A DNA stretch of 6,563 nucleotides from an uncultured Clostridia bacterium (GTDB lineage Bacteria; Bacillota; Clostridia; Christensenellales; Pumilibacteraceae). The stretch lies in the NCBI GenBank assembly GCA_947385185.1, contig CANDJX010000087.1:1-6563 (forward strand), given 5' to 3'. This document shows positions 4,768 to 6,563 of the stretch, piece after piece. Numbering within the stretch: position 1 is the first letter of the stretch; every line of letters begins with the position of its first letter. The notes beneath the pieces were generated by a model, which saw nothing but the letters and a program-made list of their open reading frames with translations, was not told where the DNA came from and ran no database searches. Both the position numbers and the translations under genes were made by a program.

Positions 4768-6315
4768 CATAATAACATACTGTCCGAAATCAATACCGAT
4801 ATGCTGGCGATAAGCCTTGTTCTCATCATACTTTTCACGTTGCTGACGGCGGCGCTCGCCGTTGCCGCGGTTTTTATTATCGGTAAATACCACACGGTGG
4901 CAGACGAAGATACGGTAAAAGTCGGTAAACTCAAAACGGTTTATATGCTCGCCGTCGTATGCGTCGTCGGGCTTGCCGTAAGACTGCTGATGACGTTCAC
5001 GATCAACGGATACGGATACTCGTATCAGACCGTTTACGATATCGCGCACAACGTGATGAAGGTCAACGGCGGATTCGACGGATATACTTCGGGATTTATC
5101 GGCGTTGCTCCCGTCATGGGCTATCTTTACGCTCTTTTCGGAGGTTGGGGAATAACCGCGGGACTCGGTTCGGACGACATAGCGATGCAACTCTTCGTCA
5201 AGTTCCCGTATATCCTCGCCGACGTCGCCATGCTCTTTATCGTATATTTCATTGCGAGAAAATACGTAAACCGCTATGTTGCGCTTACGCTCGCGGGACT
5301 GTATTATCTCAGTCCGCTGTCGTTCGTCATGTCGTCGATGTGGGGAAGCGAATACGCCGTACTCGCGCCCGCGCTCGTGCTGACTTTCTATTTCTTGCTT
5401 ACGAAAAATATTTTCGGTATGACGGTGGGAATGAGTCTGTCCTGTCTTATAAATGCGGACGCGGTGGTGCTCGCTCCGATCGTCGGCGTTTATGTCGTAT
5501 ATGCCTTCGTTAAGTCGATAATAAAGATCGTCAGGACGAAACCCGCGTTCGATATGATATTCAGGGACAGCTCGCTGTACAACGTGATTTACGTTCCGCT
5601 TTGCGTACTGCTCGGCGTTGCGCTCATGTATCTGCTTGCGCTTCCGGCATATTTCGCCGACGGCGTAATCGGCTTCGGATCGGTCATGGAACAGCTGCTT
5701 ATCAAACCGTTCATGTATTCGAGCGGAGAGGGCGCATTGTATTACTTCTCCGAAAACGCATTGTCCGTATATACGATCTTCATGCAGAACTATTCCGTGC
5801 TCGGGACGAATTTCCCGACGGTCGCGTTCGCAGGTATTTTTACCGCGATCGTCGCGATCGTTTCCGCGGTCATATTCGTTATGCGCCGCAACCGCGCGAA
5901 TTTGCTTCTGCTCGCGTCGTACCTTGCGTTTACCGTATCGGTATATTTCATGGGCGCGGGCGAGTGGACGCTCGTACCGTCGCTTGCTCTTATGCTGATC
6001 GGCTTTGCGGTCGTAAAGGACAAGCGCCTGCTTAAAGTATTTACGGTAATGTCTACGTTCGTCATTCTTAATTCCATGCTCGTCATGTTCGGCGGAGATC
6101 AGATCGGAACGGCGCTCGTACCCGAGTATTTCAGTCTTGCGACGAACGCGGGACTCAACGTATTCTCGATACTGCTTTCGGTGCTTACCGTACTCATGCA
6201 CGTATATTACACCGTTGTCGTACTCGACATTACGCTTACGAAGAACAGAAAAGTTTTCCTTACGGATAAGACGTCATCTTTCGGCGAAATACTGCGTCAT
6301 ACCGTAAGAGGTTGA
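4765..6315 (+). CDS. Polytopic membrane protein, divergent GT-C (Gpi18/PMT-like) glycosyltransferase relative
   Basis: The 516-residue product has roughly 12-13 hydrophobic helices (for example near 13-40, 57-79, 148-165, 197-213, 221-247, 272-298, 352-373, 378-396, 464-488). Several stretches line up, by memory, with bacterial GT-C mannosyltransferase-like proteins that use lipid-linked sugars outside the membrane: the loop after helix 2 ending MGYLYALFGG (118-127), KFPYILADVAMLFIVYFIAR (146-165), a WG-containing motif (MWGSEY, 192-197), and ENALSVYTIFMQN (330-342). Key positions differ: the loop Asp appears as S86 (GYSYQ), the usual WGQxD is WGSEY, YPPG is APVMG, and HERY is GEWT (399-402). 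It may be inactive or use another substrate. Start is TTG at 4765, read from GGAGG. The long open frame on the opposite strand is a shadow. It lies between rplS and comM, 24 bases before comM. Confidence 0.6.
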   Translation: MHNNILSEINTDMLAISLVLIILFTLLTAALAVAAVFIIGKYHTVADEDTVKVGKLKTVYMLAVVCVVGLAVRLLMTFTINGYGYSYQTVYDIAHNVMKVNGGFDGYTSGFIGVAPVMGYLYALFGGWGITAGLGSDDIAMQLFVKFPYILADVAMLFIVYFIARKYVNRYVALTLAGLYYLSPLSFVMSSMWGSEYAVLAPALVLTFYFLLTKNIFGMTVGMSLSCLINADAVVLAPIVGVYVVYAFVKSIIKIVRTKPAFDMIFRDSSLYNVIYVPLCVLLGVALMYLLALPAYFADGVIGFGSVMEQLLIKPFMYSSGEGALYYFSENALSVYTIFMQNYSVLGTNFPTVAFAGIFTAIVAIVSAVIFVMRRNRANLLLLASYLAFTVSVYFMGAGEWTLVPSLALMLIGFAVVKDKRLLKVFTVMSTFVILNSMLVMFGGDQIGTALVPEYFSLATNAGLNVFSILLSVLTVLMHVYYTVVVLDITLTKNRKVFLTDKTSSFGEILRHTVRG

Positions 6316-6339
6316 AAATAACGGCGACAGAGGACAGGA

Positions 6340-6516
6340 ATGCTGGCAAAGATCAATAGCTTCGGACTGCAGGGTATAGACGGTTATTCGGTGTCGGTCG
6401 AGATCGACATCAATAACGGCTTGCCGGGAATGGATATTGTCGGACTTCCCGATACCGCTACGAAAGAATCGAGGGAGAGGGTGAGAAGCGCGCTTAAGAA
6501 CAGCGGTTTCAGACTT
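6340..6516 (+). CDS. comM: ComM/YifB-type Mg-chelatase-like AAA ATPase, N-terminal 59 residues (cut by library end)
   Basis: The start MLAKINSFGLQGIDGYSVSV followed by EIDINNGLPGMDIVGLPDTA and TKESRERVRSALKNSGF matches the highly conserved start of ComM/YifB. This is the fold preceding the AAA+ (ChlI-like) ATPase domain; the full protein is about 500 residues, so an eighth is visible. ComM is a hexameric helicase helping branch migration during DNA uptake in naturally transformable bacteria; the Bacillota YifB role is less established. ATG at 6340 is preceded by AGAGGA (6329-6334) at five bases and lies 24 bases after the membrane protein stop, so co-transcription is likely. The last genuine codon is CTT (6514-6516); beyond it the frame reads adapter (RSEERRVGKECACQC), which must not be included. 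Confidence 0.93.
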
Positions 6517-6563
6517 AGATCGGAAGAGCGTCGTGTAGGGAAAGAGTGTGCTTGTCAGTGTAG
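6517..6563. other. Illumina P5/TruSeq adapter, reverse complement (technical sequence)
   Basis: An exact reverse complement of bases 1-47, beginning AGATCGGAAGAGC and including the same 8-base index in reverse complement (GCTTGTCA at 6550-6557). Both ends carry the same adapter arm, unlike an ordinary library with distinct P5 and P7 ends. This points to a long fragment amplified with one adapter type, as in a synthetic-long-read workflow. Confidence 0.98.

Noticed and set aside
5844..5874. Repeated CGATCG/CCGCGG palindromes
   Set aside because: They lie in codons for TAIVAIVSAV and follow from preferred Ile (ATC), Val (GTC) and Ala (GCG) codons.
4327..6201. 624-residue open frame on the minus strand
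   Set aside because: It is antisense to the membrane protein gene and rplS, has an Arg/His/Asp/Glu-rich composition typical of a shadow frame, and no recognisable domain. Codon bias of the plus-strand gene removes antisense stops.
1..6563. 47-bp perfect terminal inverted repeats, as for a transposon or linear plasmid
   Set aside because: The repeat is sequencing adapter with an index, not mobile DNA, and no transposase is present.

Overview
The window is one amplified library molecule, not a natural replicon end. Bases 1-47 and 6517-6563 are an exact 47-bp inverted repeat that I recognise as Illumina P5/TruSeq adapter carrying an 8-base index, so the real insert is 48-6516 and the genes at both ends are cut by the library, not by biology. 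The insert looks like an uncultured member of the Bacillota, probably Clostridia-like: strong AGGAGG-type ribosome binding sites, sigma-A-like TTGNNN-17/18-TANNNT promoters, a BofA-like membrane protein, an AbrB/SpoVT-type regulator, and an rplS gene with its own leader and promoter. No IS element, CRISPR array, tRNA or rRNA is visible.

Layout. A truncated Na/Pi-cotransporter-like gene reads leftward (48-208). A divergent promoter region of about 220 bases separates it from a rightward three-gene operon with 1-base gaps: a small AbrB-type regulator (428-649), an ABC ATPase (651-1373) and an ABC-2 permease (1375-2220). The AbrB promoter carries three GTATGAA direct repeats and an inverted repeat just downstream of the predicted start of transcription, which suggests autoregulation. 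An AT-rich hairpin then overlaps the ribosome binding site of a 462-residue ferritin-like protein (2283-3671). That protein has three helical-hairpin units with iron-ligand-like E and (E/D)xxH motifs and a basic, cysteine-containing tail. A BofA-like membrane protein with its own promoter follows (3778-4158), then a hairpin whose T-tract lies on the minus strand.

The right half is a ribosomal-protein locus: promoter (4254-4282), structured leader resembling the known L19 leader (4300-4336), rplS (4363-4707) and a strong intrinsic terminator (4712-4754). The terminator T-run abuts the GGAGGT ribosome binding site of a multi-spanning membrane protein (4765-6315, TTG start). This protein resembles GT-C/Gpi18-type glycosyltransferases but has diverged at the positions where I would expect their hallmark residues. 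The first 59 codons of a ComM/YifB-type AAA ATPase follow (6340-6516). In many Bacillota rplS lies a few genes upstream of yifB (with rbgA/ylqF, rnhB and yraN between), so this looks like a rearranged version of that neighbourhood.

I see no clear new multi-gene system. The items most worth a second look are the ferritin-like protein, the degenerate GT-C protein behind the rplS terminator, the regulatory repeats at the AbrB promoter, and the hairpin over the ferritin-like gene's ribosome binding site.
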